DNA from: Roseovarius litorisediminis
GTDB taxonomy: Bacteria; Pseudomonadota; Alphaproteobacteria; Rhodobacterales; Rhodobacteraceae
Direction: 5' to 3'
Assembly (NCBI RefSeq): GCF_900172295.1
Contig: NZ_FWFL01000002.1
Location: forward strand, 186,001 to 250,000
DNA length: 64,000 nt
Numbering within the stretch: the first letter of the stretch is position 1; each line of letters starts with the position of its first letter. Both the position numbers and the translations under genes were made by a program. Positions 1 to 8,655 of the stretch are shown here, one piece after another. A model generated the notes under the pieces. It was not told where the DNA came from and did no database searches. It saw only the letters and a program-made list of their open reading frames with translations.

Positions 1-237
1 GCCATACAGGCAGCTGTTGACGGATTGGGCGTCGCCCTTGGCTGGGGCCATCTGGTGGACCGGCATTTGCAGGCGGGAACATTGGTGAGGCCCCTGGGGG
101 CAGAGCACGTGCGCACGAAATCAGGCTATTATCTGTTGCGGCGGCAAGGCGCCAAGGCCCACGCCGAAAGCGATGTGGTGGCCAATTGGCTGTTGCAGGA
201 AAGCGCGGGGCGTACGCGATACAGGCAGTCAGTCTGA
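1..237 (+). CDS. LysR-family transcriptional regulator, C-terminal fragment
   Basis: The reading frame is open from base 1 and ends with TGA at 235-237. The visible 78 residues look like the end of a LysR effector-binding domain: a segment reading AIQAAVDGLGVALGW, then a short VRPLG strand, a GYYLL strand and a closing WLL helix, as in GcvA-type regulators. The DNA-binding helix-turn-helix lies outside the window, so target genes cannot be inferred. It runs tail-to-tail with the deacetylase gene that ends at 242. Family assignment rests on a short stretch and is likely but not certain. Confidence 0.7.
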   Translation, partial: AIQAAVDGLGVALGWGHLVDRHLQAGTLVRPLGAEHVRTKSGYYLLRRQGAKAHAESDVVANWLLQESAGRTRYRQSV

Positions 238-241
238 GGGC

Positions 242-1168
242 TCAGCCGCCTCGCGCTATCAAAACATCTACATGGGCGGCAACACTGGCAGCCAAAGCAT
301 TCAGATCATAACCGCCTTCCAGTGACGCCACGATATGGCCATCGCAATGGGTGTCTGCCAGATCGCAAAGCTTTTCGGTAATCCATGAAAAATCCTGTGT
401 TTCCAGCATTATGCCAGCCAACGGGTCTGCCTTGTGGGCGTCAAACCCGGCCGAGATCAAGATAAGTTGCGGGGCAAACTGATCCACCGCGGGAAGGATG
501 ATGTTTGTCATCGCCTGCCGAAAATCGGTGCTACCCGCGCCATCATGCATGGGGACATTGATAACGTTGTTATCAGTGCCGGTTTCCTGCGCATACCCCG
601 TGCCGGGGAAAAGCGGCATTTGGTGGGTCGAACAAAACAGCACACGGGCGTCATTTTGCAGCAGATCCTGCGTGCCGTTGCCGTGGTGGACATCAAAATC
701 GACAATCGCGACACGGGACAACCCGTGATGGTCCAGCGCGTGTTTTGCGGCGATCGCCACGGTCCCGAACAGGCAAAAACCCATGGGGGTCTGGGTTTCG
801 GCGTGGTGGCCGGGCGGGCGGCAGGCGACAAAGGCATTGCGGGCCTCGCCGGCCAAAACCATATCGACCGCGCGCACAGCGCCGCCCGCCGCGCGCAAGG
901 CTGCCGACAAGGTGCCGGGTGACATGAATGTATCGCCATCCAGCGCAACGGTTTTGGACTCCGGTGCAGCGGCGCGGATCGCGTCGATATAGGCGCGGGG
1001 GTGCGCGCGCATCAGATCTTCGTCCGTGGCCAGCGGTGCGTCCACCCGCGTCAGGTTTTTCCCATTTAACGTAGTCAGGATGAATTCTAACCGGGCTACC
1101 TGCTCGGGGTGGCCCTGCGGATTCTTGTGGTTCAGGCAATCTGCATGGGTGATCAGGGCTGTTGTCAT
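242..1168 (-). CDS. Histone deacetylase / acetylpolyamine amidohydrolase family protein
   Basis: A 308-residue zinc hydrolase of the HDAC (arginase/deacetylase fold) family. Hallmarks are present in order: NHKNPQGHPEQVARL near the N terminus, RPPGHHAE (active-site His pair), VDFDVHHGNGTQ (Asp and His zinc ligands), SAGFDAHKADPLAG (second Asp ligand) and a closing EGGYDL. Bacterial members remove acetyl groups from small amines or proteins; the substrate here is unknown. The start is the ATG at 1168, preceded by GGAGGAAAAGA; the frame continues upstream to 1249 without a comparable ribosome site. It is divergent from the MscS gene. Confidence 0.88.
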   Translation of the reverse strand: MTTALITHADCLNHKNPQGHPEQVARLEFILTTLNGKNLTRVDAPLATDEDLMRAHPRAYIDAIRAAAPESKTVALDGDTFMSPGTLSAALRAAGGAVRAVDMVLAGEARNAFVACRPPGHHAETQTPMGFCLFGTVAIAAKHALDHHGLSRVAIVDFDVHHGNGTQDLLQNDARVLFCSTHQMPLFPGTGYAQETGTDNNVINVPMHDGAGSTDFRQAMTNIILPAVDQFAPQLILISAGFDAHKADPLAGIMLETQDFSWITEKLCDLADTHCDGHIVASLEGGYDLNALAASVAAHVDVLIARGG

Positions 1169-1265
1169 TCTTTTCCTCCGGGTCGGGGTCGAAAAGAACG
1201 TGAAACCGGCTGCATGTCCAGAGCGGGCTTGTTGCCGTGCATTGGTCATGTAAAGCTATAAAGCC

Positions 1266-2612
1266 ATGGAGCAGGATAATTCAGTACCCCAACAGGACAC
1301 CCAAGAAATTGCTCTGGGCCTGTGGAGTCAGGCCCAGGATTTTGCTTTGGGGCTGTTGCGGCCGTGGAACGCCTATCAGGTGGGGATCGCCGTCGGGCTG
1401 TTTGTGGCAGCGCATCTTTTGTCGCGTTTGCTGGCGCCGCGCCTGCATGAATGGATGCGCACGCGCGAAGGTTGGCCGAAATGGCGCATGCGTTTTCTGG
1501 TATTGGTTCACCGGCGGCTGCGGCTGATCTGCTTTGTTATTCTAAGTTGGCCCGTGATTTGGATCATGCGGGCCTATACCTGGCCCAGCCGGACTTATCT
1601 TTTGGGGATTCTGGCAAGTCTGGCATTGGCGTGGCTGGTGATAGCGATTGTCACGAGATTGATTTCAAATGGCTTTTTGCGCACGACGGTGCGCTATTTC
1701 GGTTGGACTTGGGCGACCCTGATCATCCTGAATCTGACCGGAGAAACACAGCAACTGCTGGACAGTGCAGCCGTTCATCTGGGTGAAACCCGGTTGTCTC
1801 TTTGGCTTGTGGTGCAGGCCATTGTGATTATTGGTAGCTTGTTCGCACTTGCGCGGTTCGTGTCGTCAACCACTTCGGCGCAGATTCGCAAGAACGAAGA
1901 AATATCGCCCTCTATGCAGGTGCTGGTGGTTAAATTTCTGCAGGTGCTGCTGTATGGGTCAGCCTTCTTTATCGGGTTGCGTACCGTGGGCGTTGACCTG
2001 ACCGGTCTTGCGGTGCTGTCCGGGGCCATCGGTGTGGGCCTTGGTTTTGGTCTGCAAAAGGTGGTGTCGAACCTTGTTTCCGGCATCATCATCCTTCTGG
2101 ACAAGTCGATCAAGCCGGGTGACGTGATCAGCCTGGGTGAGACCTTTGGCTGGATCAACAGCCTTGGCGCGCGATATGTCAGCGTGGTCACGCGCGACGG
2201 CAAGGAATATCTGATTCCCAACGAGGATCTGATCACCGGGCAGGTGGTTAACTGGTCGCATTCCAACGAATTTGTACGACTGGATATTTATTTTGGCACA
2301 GCCTATGCCGATGATCCGCATCAGGTGCGCAAGATTGCGATCAATGCGGCCAAAGGCGTTGATCGCGTGTTAAGCTTCAAGGCGCCGGTCTGCCATATTG
2401 TGGGATTTGGCGACAGTAGCGTAGATTACATTCTACGGTTCTGGATCAGCGATCCGACTGGCGGACTGACCAATATCCGCGGGAATGTCTATCTGGCGCT
2501 TTGGGATGCGTTTCAAGAGCATGACATATCAATCCCGTTCCCGCAGCGCGAGGTACGGATGCTGGGGGACGATCCCAGCCCGATCGACAAGAAACCTCGA
2601 ACAGATCCGTAG
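1266..2612 (+). CDS. Mechanosensitive ion channel, MscS family
   Basis: A 448-residue inner-membrane protein that should open under membrane tension to release solutes during osmotic downshock. Several hydrophobic helices fill roughly residues 30-245. They are followed by the pore-lining helix and MscS beta domain: GAIGVGLGFGLQKVVSNLV, then DKSIKPGDVI and RDGKEYLIPNEDL. The Gly/Ala-rich packing of the pore helix is the family signature. It is longer than E. coli MscS (286 aa), with extra N-terminal helices, as in many proteobacterial paralogues. No strong ribosome site precedes the ATG. A possible stem-loop follows the stop at 2635-2660. Confidence 0.9.
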   Translation: MEQDNSVPQQDTQEIALGLWSQAQDFALGLLRPWNAYQVGIAVGLFVAAHLLSRLLAPRLHEWMRTREGWPKWRMRFLVLVHRRLRLICFVILSWPVIWIMRAYTWPSRTYLLGILASLALAWLVIAIVTRLISNGFLRTTVRYFGWTWATLIILNLTGETQQLLDSAAVHLGETRLSLWLVVQAIVIIGSLFALARFVSSTTSAQIRKNEEISPSMQVLVVKFLQVLLYGSAFFIGLRTVGVDLTGLAVLSGAIGVGLGFGLQKVVSNLVSGIIILLDKSIKPGDVISLGETFGWINSLGARYVSVVTRDGKEYLIPNEDLITGQVVNWSHSNEFVRLDIYFGTAYADDPHQVRKIAINAAKGVDRVLSFKAPVCHIVGFGDSSVDYILRFWISDPTGGLTNIRGNVYLALWDAFQEHDISIPFPQREVRMLGDDPSPIDKKPRTDP

Positions 2613-2634
2613 CCTTTCCGAGGCAGCAGTGTCT

Positions 2635-2660
2635 GACCTTGTATAAGTCATGACAAGGTC
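2635..2660. other. Inverted repeat downstream of the MscS gene
   Basis: Perfect 8-bp arms GACCTTGT (2635-2642) and ACAAGGTC (2653-2660) enclose a 10-nt loop, 22 bases after the MscS stop. There is no T-run, so a factor-independent terminator is unlikely. It may be an mRNA 3' stem or an operator for the rsfS promoter. Confidence 0.35.
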
Positions 2661-2829
2661 TGAAATTGGGCACATATGTTACACAATCATGCAAGAACAT
2701 CGCATTACGTATAAGGGTTTATTGAAATATCACGATCCGATTGCTACGTTGGTTTCATCCCCAGCACCGGGGATTTGACGGTGTGCAACGAAGGAGGACT
2801 ATGTCCTGTCTTTTACGACTGACGCGGCA

Positions 2830-3222
2830 ATGGCCGCTGACAATGGGGTGCCGGTAATGGTGCCTGGAACGAACGCGAACAGCGAAATGCAGCTTGAGCG
2901 TATCCTTTCCTCACTTTCTGACGACAAGGCTGAAGACATTGTGCAGATCGATCTGCGCGGGAAATCGGTCATTGGCGACTATATGGTGATTTGCAGCGGG
3001 CGCTCGTCGCGTCAGGTGCAGGCCATTGCCGAGAAACTGGCAGATCGGCTCAAGCATGAGTTGGGTGTTGCCAGCAAGATCGAAGGCAAGGATTCAGGCG
3101 ATTGGGTGCTGATCGACACGGGCGATGTGATTATCCATGTTTTCCGCCCGGAAGTGCGCGAGTTCTATCAGCTTGAGAAGATGTGGTTGCCTGCGGGCGA
3201 GGCTGCAGCAACTCGGGTCTGA
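2830..3222 (+). CDS. rsfS: Ribosomal silencing factor RsfS
   Basis: RsfS (Iojap/YbeB family) binds ribosomal protein L14 and blocks subunit joining in stationary phase. The family core is clear: LSDDKAEDIVQIDLRGKS, DYMVICSGRSSRQV, a KIEGKDSGDWVLIDTGDVIIHVF region split over about residues 80-103, and the end REFYQLEKMW. It is directly followed by rlmH, the usual partner. The N terminus is uncertain: ATG at 2830 has no good ribosome site, while AAGGAGG at 2791-2797 lies upstream and its nearest ATG (2801) is out of frame. An in-frame CTG at 2806 has ideal spacing and would add eight residues. Confidence 0.92.
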   Translation: MAADNGVPVMVPGTNANSEMQLERILSSLSDDKAEDIVQIDLRGKSVIGDYMVICSGRSSRQVQAIAEKLADRLKHELGVASKIEGKDSGDWVLIDTGDVIIHVFRPEVREFYQLEKMWLPAGEAAATRV

Positions 3223-3693
3223 ATGCGTGTTCATGTCTGTGCGGTCGGCCGGTTGCGCGCCGGCCCCGAACGCGACCTGATTGACGATTATCTGACACGG
3301 TTTGATCGCACTGGCCGTGCGCTTGGTCTGGGCCCGGCGCAGGTGCATGAGGTCGAGGATAAGAAGGGCGGTGGTATGAAAGCCGAAGCCGCCCTGTTGG
3401 GTCGCGCTTTGCCCGATGGGGCTGTTTTGGTGGCGCTGGACGAGCGTGGTGCCCTGATATCATCTCCCAAATTTGCAGAACGTATGGCAGGCTGGCGCGA
3501 TGACGGCTGTGCTGATCTGGCCTTTGTGATCGGCGGGGCCGACGGTATCGCCCCCGACCTGCGCAACCGCGCTGATCTGAAGCTGTCATTCGGGCAGATG
3601 GTCTGGCCCCATATGCTGGCGCGGGTGATGTTGGCCGAGCAGCTTTACCGGGCTGCAAAAATTCTGTCGGGTAGCCCATACCACCGTACGTGA
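3223..3693 (+). CDS. rlmH: 23S rRNA (pseudouridine-1915-N3) methyltransferase RlmH
   Basis: A 156-residue SPOUT-class methyltransferase that methylates pseudouridine 1915 in helix 69 of 23S rRNA using S-adenosylmethionine. The knotted C-terminal half carries the family features: LVALDERG, SSPKFAERM, FVIGGADG (cofactor loop) and the closing motif MVWPHMLARVMLAEQLYRA followed by ILSGSPYHR. Length matches the family (about 155 aa). The ATG follows the rsfS stop without a gap, so the two are translationally linked. The usual family loop reads IGGPDG; Ala replaces Pro here. Confidence 0.95.
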   Translation: MRVHVCAVGRLRAGPERDLIDDYLTRFDRTGRALGLGPAQVHEVEDKKGGGMKAEAALLGRALPDGAVLVALDERGALISSPKFAERMAGWRDDGCADLAFVIGGADGIAPDLRNRADLKLSFGQMVWPHMLARVMLAEQLYRAAKILSGSPYHRT

Positions 3694-3732
3694 CCTGCGC
3701 AATTTGAAAGCAGAGCGCCCGATTGCCGCGTT

Positions 3733-3755
3733 GTGACGCAGCGTTCGTGACGCAG
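3733..3755. repeat. Direct repeat GTGACGCAG upstream of a GNAT gene
   Basis: Two identical 9-mers, GTGACGCAG, occur at 3733-3741 and 3747-3755, 14 bases apart start to start, in the 176-bp gap between rlmH and the next gene. The spacing would suit a regulator bound to one face of the helix, but no factor can be named. Confidence 0.3.
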
Positions 3756-3869
3756 TCACAAAAGTTTATTGCGGGTTTGGTTGGAAATTTCTGCGCTGCA
3801 GCATTATGTTTGGGAGGTAAGGCCACCCCGCCGTCGGCCACTTTTGGCGGTTTGAAGGAGTATGCGACC

Positions 3870-4430
3870 ATGACGGCCCAGACTTCAAACTTCGATTTTA
3901 AAATACGGAAACTTTGGAAACGTGATCAGGACGCAATCCGGGATCACTTTCTGCGCCTTGATCGTGGTAGCCGCAGAATGCGCTTTGCTGCCGCGGTCAG
4001 TGATGCCTTCGTTGAGAGCTACACAAAAGAGCTGCTGTCTTATGACGCGGTGATTTTTGGTGCCTTTTGTGATGGGGAATTGCGCGCCGTTGCCGAGTTG
4101 CGCGGCTTGTTCCATTCATGGCCAATGTCCGCCGAGGCCGCATTTACGGTCGAGTCGGGTTGGCAGGACATTGGCATCGGCGAGGCACTTTTTAACCGGC
4201 TTGTATCGGCGGCGCAGAACCGGGGTGTCAAAAGGCTGAACATGCTATGTCTGCGTGAAAATGACCGGATGCGCCATCTGGCCAGGAAGCATCACGCGGT
4301 GCTGGAGTTTCATGAGGGCGAGGTCGAAGCCACGCTTGCGCCCCCTTGGCCGACCCCTATGTCGCTGACCGAGGAGCTAATCGGTGAAACCACAAATTAT
4401 GCACGAAACATCCTGCATCTGATGGCCTGA
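3870..4430 (+). CDS. GNAT-family N-acetyltransferase
   Basis: A 186-residue acetyltransferase-fold protein. The N-terminal half reads LWKRDQDAIRDHFLRLDRGSR, typical of a GNAT subgroup common in alphaproteobacteria; a beta strand VAELRG is followed by the acetyl-CoA loop region QDIGIGEALFNRLVSAAQ. The acceptor (protein or metabolite) is unknown. The start is ATG 3870, nine bases after AAGGAG; the frame is open further upstream from 3723 but without a ribosome site. It is probably its own transcription unit between rlmH and gpmI. Confidence 0.8.
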   Translation: MTAQTSNFDFKIRKLWKRDQDAIRDHFLRLDRGSRRMRFAAAVSDAFVESYTKELLSYDAVIFGAFCDGELRAVAELRGLFHSWPMSAEAAFTVESGWQDIGIGEALFNRLVSAAQNRGVKRLNMLCLRENDRMRHLARKHHAVLEFHEGEVEATLAPPWPTPMSLTEELIGETTNYARNILHLMA

Positions 4431-4537
4431 TACAGGCCAGCGGCCAATATGCAGTTATTTGCCGGACTGTTATCGCAAAACCGGTTCACCCTGCGAAGCT
4501 AAGGCGCTAGAAGGCAGTCTATCAGGCAGGAGCAACC

Positions 4538-6055
4538 ATGCGCACACCAAAACCAGTCGTTCTGTGCATTCTTGATGGGTGGGGACTTTCAGACAGAACC
4601 GAAGCGAACGCCCCGGTTTTGGCCGACACGCCCGTGTTCGATCACCTGATGGCGACCTGCCCCAACAATACACTGATTACCCATGGCCCTGACGTAGGCC
4701 TGCCAACCGGGCAGATGGGCAACTCGGAAGTGGGCCATACAAATATCGGTGCGGGCCGGGTGGTGGCGATGGACCTTGGCCAGATTGATCTTTCGATCGA
4801 GGACGGCAGTTTTTACCAGAATGAGACGCTGCAGGCGTTTATTGAAAAGCTGAAAAAATCGGGCGGCACGGCGCATTTGCTGGGGCTGATCTCGGACGGT
4901 GGGGTGCATGGGCATATCACTCATATCGTTGCCGCAGCCAAAGCGCTGACCGATGCGGGCATTCCGGTGGTTTTGCATGCGTTGACGGACGGGCGCGATG
5001 TGCCGCCGAAATCGGCACGTTCCTATCTGAGTGCGCTTGATGACATGCTGCCCGATGGCGCCAAAATCGCCACGATTTCAGGTCGTTATTTTGCGATGGA
5101 CCGCGACAACCGCTGGTCCCGTGTGCAAGAGGCGTATGAGGCTATTGTTCACGCAAATGCCCCGAAATGTGAAAATGCGCGTATGGCGGTGACGAACGCC
5201 TATGCCCGGTCGGAAACGGACGAGTTTATAAGCGCCACCGTTATTGACGACTATGCTGGCGCCCAGGATGGCGACGGGTTTTTCTGTCTGAATTTCAGGG
5301 CAGATCGGGCGCGGGAAATCATGCGGGCCATCGTGCAGCCGGATTTCGATGATTTTTACCCGGGTAAGCGGCCGGAGTGGGCTGCCGTTTTGGGGATGGT
5401 AGAATATTCACGAGCACATAATGATTGGATGGAAACGGTTTTTCCATCACGCGACATCGTCAATACTCTGGGCGAATGGGTGGCCAAGCAGGGGCTGACG
5501 CAGTTCCATCTGGCCGAGACCGAGAAATATCCACATGTGACGTTCTTCCTGAATGGCGGCAAGGAAGAGCCCGAGCCCGGGGAAGATCGCTATATGGCCG
5601 CGTCGCCGCGGGTGGCGACTTATGACCTGCAGCCTGAAATGTCGGCGGACGAGGTGACCTCGCATTTTGTCAGTGCGATTCACGAAGGGTATGACCTGAT
5701 CGTGGTGAACTATGCCAATCCTGACATGGTAGGCCATACCGGCGATCTGAAAGCGGCGATGAAGGCCTGTGAGGCGGTAGATCAGGGTCTTGGCCGCGTT
5801 GTTGAGGCACTGAACGATGTGGGTGGCGCGATGATTGTCACTGCGGACCACGGAAATTGCGAGGTGATGGTTGATCCGGTGTCAGGCGGGCCACATACGG
5901 CGCACACGTTGAATCCGGTGCCTGTGATCCTTGTCGGCGGGCCAAAAGTAGCAAGGCTGCATCATGGCCGGCTGGCTGATCTGGCGCCGACTCTGCTGGA
6001 ATTGATGAATCTGCCAAAGCCGGATGAAATGACCGGCGAAAGCCTGATTGAATGA
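4538..6055 (+). CDS. gpmI: 2,3-bisphosphoglycerate-independent phosphoglycerate mutase
   Basis: Manganese-dependent enzyme of glycolysis and gluconeogenesis that interconverts 3- and 2-phosphoglycerate through a phosphoserine. At 505 residues it has the normal size. Alkaline-phosphatase-fold metal motifs are intact: LDGWG (Asp14), GNSEVGHTNIGAGR with the nucleophile Ser63, DGRDVPP, GRYFAMDRDNRW, NYANPDMVGHTG, TADHGN and PHTAHT. GGAG lies shortly before the ATG. The stop overlaps the start of the EnvC-like gene (ATGA at 6052), so gpmI heads an operon with envC-like and ctpA, an arrangement I recall as common in Rhodobacterales. Confidence 0.96.
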   Translation: MRTPKPVVLCILDGWGLSDRTEANAPVLADTPVFDHLMATCPNNTLITHGPDVGLPTGQMGNSEVGHTNIGAGRVVAMDLGQIDLSIEDGSFYQNETLQAFIEKLKKSGGTAHLLGLISDGGVHGHITHIVAAAKALTDAGIPVVLHALTDGRDVPPKSARSYLSALDDMLPDGAKIATISGRYFAMDRDNRWSRVQEAYEAIVHANAPKCENARMAVTNAYARSETDEFISATVIDDYAGAQDGDGFFCLNFRADRAREIMRAIVQPDFDDFYPGKRPEWAAVLGMVEYSRAHNDWMETVFPSRDIVNTLGEWVAKQGLTQFHLAETEKYPHVTFFLNGGKEEPEPGEDRYMAASPRVATYDLQPEMSADEVTSHFVSAIHEGYDLIVVNYANPDMVGHTGDLKAAMKACEAVDQGLGRVVEALNDVGGAMIVTADHGNCEVMVDPVSGGPHTAHTLNPVPVILVGGPKVARLHHGRLADLAPTLLELMNLPKPDEMTGESLIE

Positions 6056-7182
6056 GGCTGATTGCGGTTCTGATCGCCCTGATGGTGTCGGGCGCGGCGC
6101 TGGCCCAGACGGACCCGGCGGCAGCGGCTCGGGCGGCGTCAGACCGGTTAAGCAACGCGGCAAAGATTCTGGACGAGGCCGATGGCGCCCGTAATCGGGT
6201 CAAAGCCCTGTCAGAAGCGGTGCATGCCTACGAGGATGGATTGCAAGCCATGCGTGAGGGGCTGCGCCGTGCGGCAATTCGCGAACAGACACTCACACGA
6301 GAGTTGCAGTCGCGCGAAGACGAGATTTCCCGCCTGTTGGGCACGTTGCTGAGTATAGGTGGAACGCCAGCCCCGGTATTACTGCTGCATCCCTCAGGTC
6401 CGGTTGGTACCGCCAGGTCGGGGATGATACTGGCCGATGTCACACCCGGGCTGAATGCCCGTGCGCTGGCGTTGCGCGAAAAACTACAAGAGGTCAGCGT
6501 TCTGCGCGCCTTGCAGCAAAGTGCGGTCAATAAGCTGCAAGAGGGTCTTCAGGGGGTTCAGGAGGCGCGGACTTCTCTTAGCCAGGCAATTGCGGAACGC
6601 ACAGAATTGCCCCGCCGTTTTACTGAAGACCCGGTGAAAACGGCGCTTTTGATTGCCTCGACTGAAACCCTGGAAGGGTTTGCCAGTGGTCTGAGTCACA
6701 TAGCTGTTGACGAGGTGCCGGGCAGCTTGCCTGGGATCAGCAGCCGCAAGGGATCGTTGCCTTTACCTGTGCAGGGGCGTATTTTGCGTCGCGCGGGTGA
6801 GGCAGATGCTGCGGGAATTGCACGGCCGGGTATCGTCATGGTGTCGCGACCGCGTGCGATGGTCACAACACCAAGCGCGGCGACAATTCGCTACCGCGGG
6901 CCTTTGCTTGACTACGGAAATGTGATCATTCTGGAGCCGCAAGCGGGAATTTTGCTGGTGCTTGCGGGGTTGGACGTGGTCTATGGTCAAATCGGCGAGG
7001 TTCTGCCCGGCGGCAGCCCGGTTGGGCTGATGGGTGGCGAAACAACTCAAACCGGGCTGGTTCTGACCGGAAACGGACAAGAGACAGGTGAAGAACAGAC
7101 TGAAACCCTCTATATAGAGGTCAGGCAAGACAATGTTCCTGTGGACCCGGAAACATGGTTCCAGACAGACAAGGATGACTGA
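6052..7182 (+). CDS. EnvC-like murein hydrolase activator (coiled coil plus degenerate LytM)
   Basis: A 376-residue exported protein: signal peptide ending near ALAQ (residue 19), a long coiled coil (about 25-200), then a LytM/M23-like domain (about 235-370). The M23 zinc signature (HxxxD and HxH) is absent; the matching positions read PGIVMVSRPRAMV, LDYGNVIILEP and ILLVLAGL. EnvC-type LytM domains have lost catalysis and instead switch on cell-wall amidases at the division site, so an activator role is inferred. It overlaps gpmI by 4 bp and is followed 3 bp later by ctpA. Confidence 0.82.
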   Translation: MRLIAVLIALMVSGAALAQTDPAAAARAASDRLSNAAKILDEADGARNRVKALSEAVHAYEDGLQAMREGLRRAAIREQTLTRELQSREDEISRLLGTLLSIGGTPAPVLLLHPSGPVGTARSGMILADVTPGLNARALALREKLQEVSVLRALQQSAVNKLQEGLQGVQEARTSLSQAIAERTELPRRFTEDPVKTALLIASTETLEGFASGLSHIAVDEVPGSLPGISSRKGSLPLPVQGRILRRAGEADAAGIARPGIVMVSRPRAMVTTPSAATIRYRGPLLDYGNVIILEPQAGILLVLAGLDVVYGQIGEVLPGGSPVGLMGGETTQTGLVLTGNGQETGEEQTETLYIEVRQDNVPVDPETWFQTDKDD

Positions 7183-7185
7183 GAA

Positions 7186-8523
7186 ATGAAGAAATTCCTG
7201 ATGGCTGCCGCAGCCGGAACGCTGGCAGGCGTTATCGTAACAACGCAGGTGGCGGCACCGCTGCTGGCGCAGGAGGCAGCAAAAACCACAAATGTTTACG
7301 AACAGCTGGATCTGTTTGGTGACATTTTTGAGCGTATCCGTGCCCAATATGTAGAAGAGGTCGACGAATCGGATCTGATCGAAGCGGCGATAAACGGCAT
7401 GTTGACGTCGCTTGACCCGCACTCCAGTTACCTGTCGCCGAAAGACGCGCAGGACATGCGGGTGCGAACCCGTGGCGAATTCGGCGGATTGGGAATCGAA
7501 GTCACCCAGGAAGACGGATTCGTAAAAGTCGTGTCGCCCATTGACGGAACACCTGCAGACAATGCCGGTATGGAAACGGGTGATTTCATCACCCATGTTG
7601 ATGGCGAAAGCGTTTTGGGCCTGACACTGGACGAAGCTGTGGCGCTGATGCGCGGCCCGGTTGGATCAGAGATTGTAATCACGGTGGTGCGCGAAGGCGA
7701 GGCCGAGCCGTTTGATGTCTCGATTATCCGCGACACCATTCAGCTGACAGCGGTGCGCACCCGCACCGAGCAGGACACCATTGTGCTGCGCGTAACCACG
7801 TTCAACGATCAGACCTACAAAAACCTTGAAAGCGGCCTGGCCGAACAGATCGAGGCAGCCGGCGGTGCAGACAAAATCAACGGTGTCGTTCTTGATTTAC
7901 GCAACAACCCAGGTGGCCTGCTGACCCAGGCCATACGTGTATCGGACGCCTTCCTGGAAAAAGGCGAGGTTGTCAGTACACGGGGTCGCAATCCTGAAGA
8001 CGGCGAACGTTTCAATGCAACTCCTGGTGACCTTATCAATGGCAAACCGTTGGTGGTGCTGATCAATGGCGGGTCGGCCAGTGCGTCCGAGATTGTGGCA
8101 GGTGCGCTGCAGGATCACCGTCGCGCGATTGTTGTCGGGACCAAAAGCTTTGGCAAAGGCTCGGTTCAGACGGTGATGCCGATGCGCGGGGATGGTGCCA
8201 TGCGCCTGACAACAGCGCGGTATTACACACCATCAGGCCGTTCGATCCAGGCGCTTGGCGTGTCCCCGGATATCGTGGTGGAACAACCTCGCCGCGCACC
8301 TGAATCCGAGGATGGCGAGGAAGATAAAAAACCCCGCTTCCGTTCCGAGGCCGATCTGCGTGGCAGCCTGAACAATGACAGTCTGACCGAGGACGAGATT
8401 CGCCTGATCGAGGAAGACCGCGCCAAGGCCGAACAAGCGGCCAAGCTGCGCGAAGAGGACTATCAACTGGCCTATGCAATTGATGTTTTGCGGGGGCTAG
8501 CGGCACTTGAGGCAGTCAAGTAA
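7186..8523 (+). CDS. ctpA: S41-family carboxy-terminal processing protease
   Basis: A 445-residue periplasmic serine protease. An N-terminal signal/anchor (residues 1-28, ending LLAQ) is followed by a PDZ domain (about 95-170, GGLGIEV onward) and the S41 catalytic domain. The serine motif GGSASASEI sits at 295-303 and the catalytic lysine is in SFGKGSVQ (Lys324); LDLRNNPGG at about 236-244 is also typical. Such proteases trim C termini and degrade wall hydrolases. Placement after an EnvC-like gene suggests coupled control of peptidoglycan cleavage. The C terminus is charged (Glu/Lys-rich, about 370-430). Confidence 0.93.
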   Translation: MKKFLMAAAAGTLAGVIVTTQVAAPLLAQEAAKTTNVYEQLDLFGDIFERIRAQYVEEVDESDLIEAAINGMLTSLDPHSSYLSPKDAQDMRVRTRGEFGGLGIEVTQEDGFVKVVSPIDGTPADNAGMETGDFITHVDGESVLGLTLDEAVALMRGPVGSEIVITVVREGEAEPFDVSIIRDTIQLTAVRTRTEQDTIVLRVTTFNDQTYKNLESGLAEQIEAAGGADKINGVVLDLRNNPGGLLTQAIRVSDAFLEKGEVVSTRGRNPEDGERFNATPGDLINGKPLVVLINGGSASASEIVAGALQDHRRAIVVGTKSFGKGSVQTVMPMRGDGAMRLTTARYYTPSGRSIQALGVSPDIVVEQPRRAPESEDGEEDKKPRFRSEADLRGSLNNDSLTEDEIRLIEEDRAKAEQAAKLREEDYQLAYAIDVLRGLAALEAVK

Positions 8524-8534
8524 GCGATTAGGCC

Positions 8535-8565
8535 AAAGCGTTTCGGACTTTTGCTGAAACGCTTT
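8535..8565. repeat. Inverted repeat after ctpA
   Basis: AAAGCGTTTC (8535-8544) and GAAACGCTTT (8556-8565) form perfect 10-bp arms around an 11-nt loop, 12 bases past the ctpA stop and 15 bases before the terminator stem. It may be a mobile palindrome or an mRNA-stabilising stem. Confidence 0.6.
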
Positions 8566-8580
8566 CATGCCTGAAACAGA

Positions 8581-8610
8581 AAACGCCGTGGAGAAATCCA
8601 CGGCGTTTTT
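8581..8610 (+). terminator. Rho-independent terminator after ctpA
   Basis: A perfect 12-bp stem AAACGCCGTGGA / TCCACGGCGTTT with a GAAA tetraloop runs into TTTTT. It ends the gpmI-envC-ctpA transcript. The A-tract on the other side means it could also act on minus-strand transcripts from the lipoprotein gene at 8656. Confidence 0.92.
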
Positions 8611-8655
8611 GATTGCGATACGCGGGTGCAGGCCCCGCAGGAAAGTCTCCCGCTG

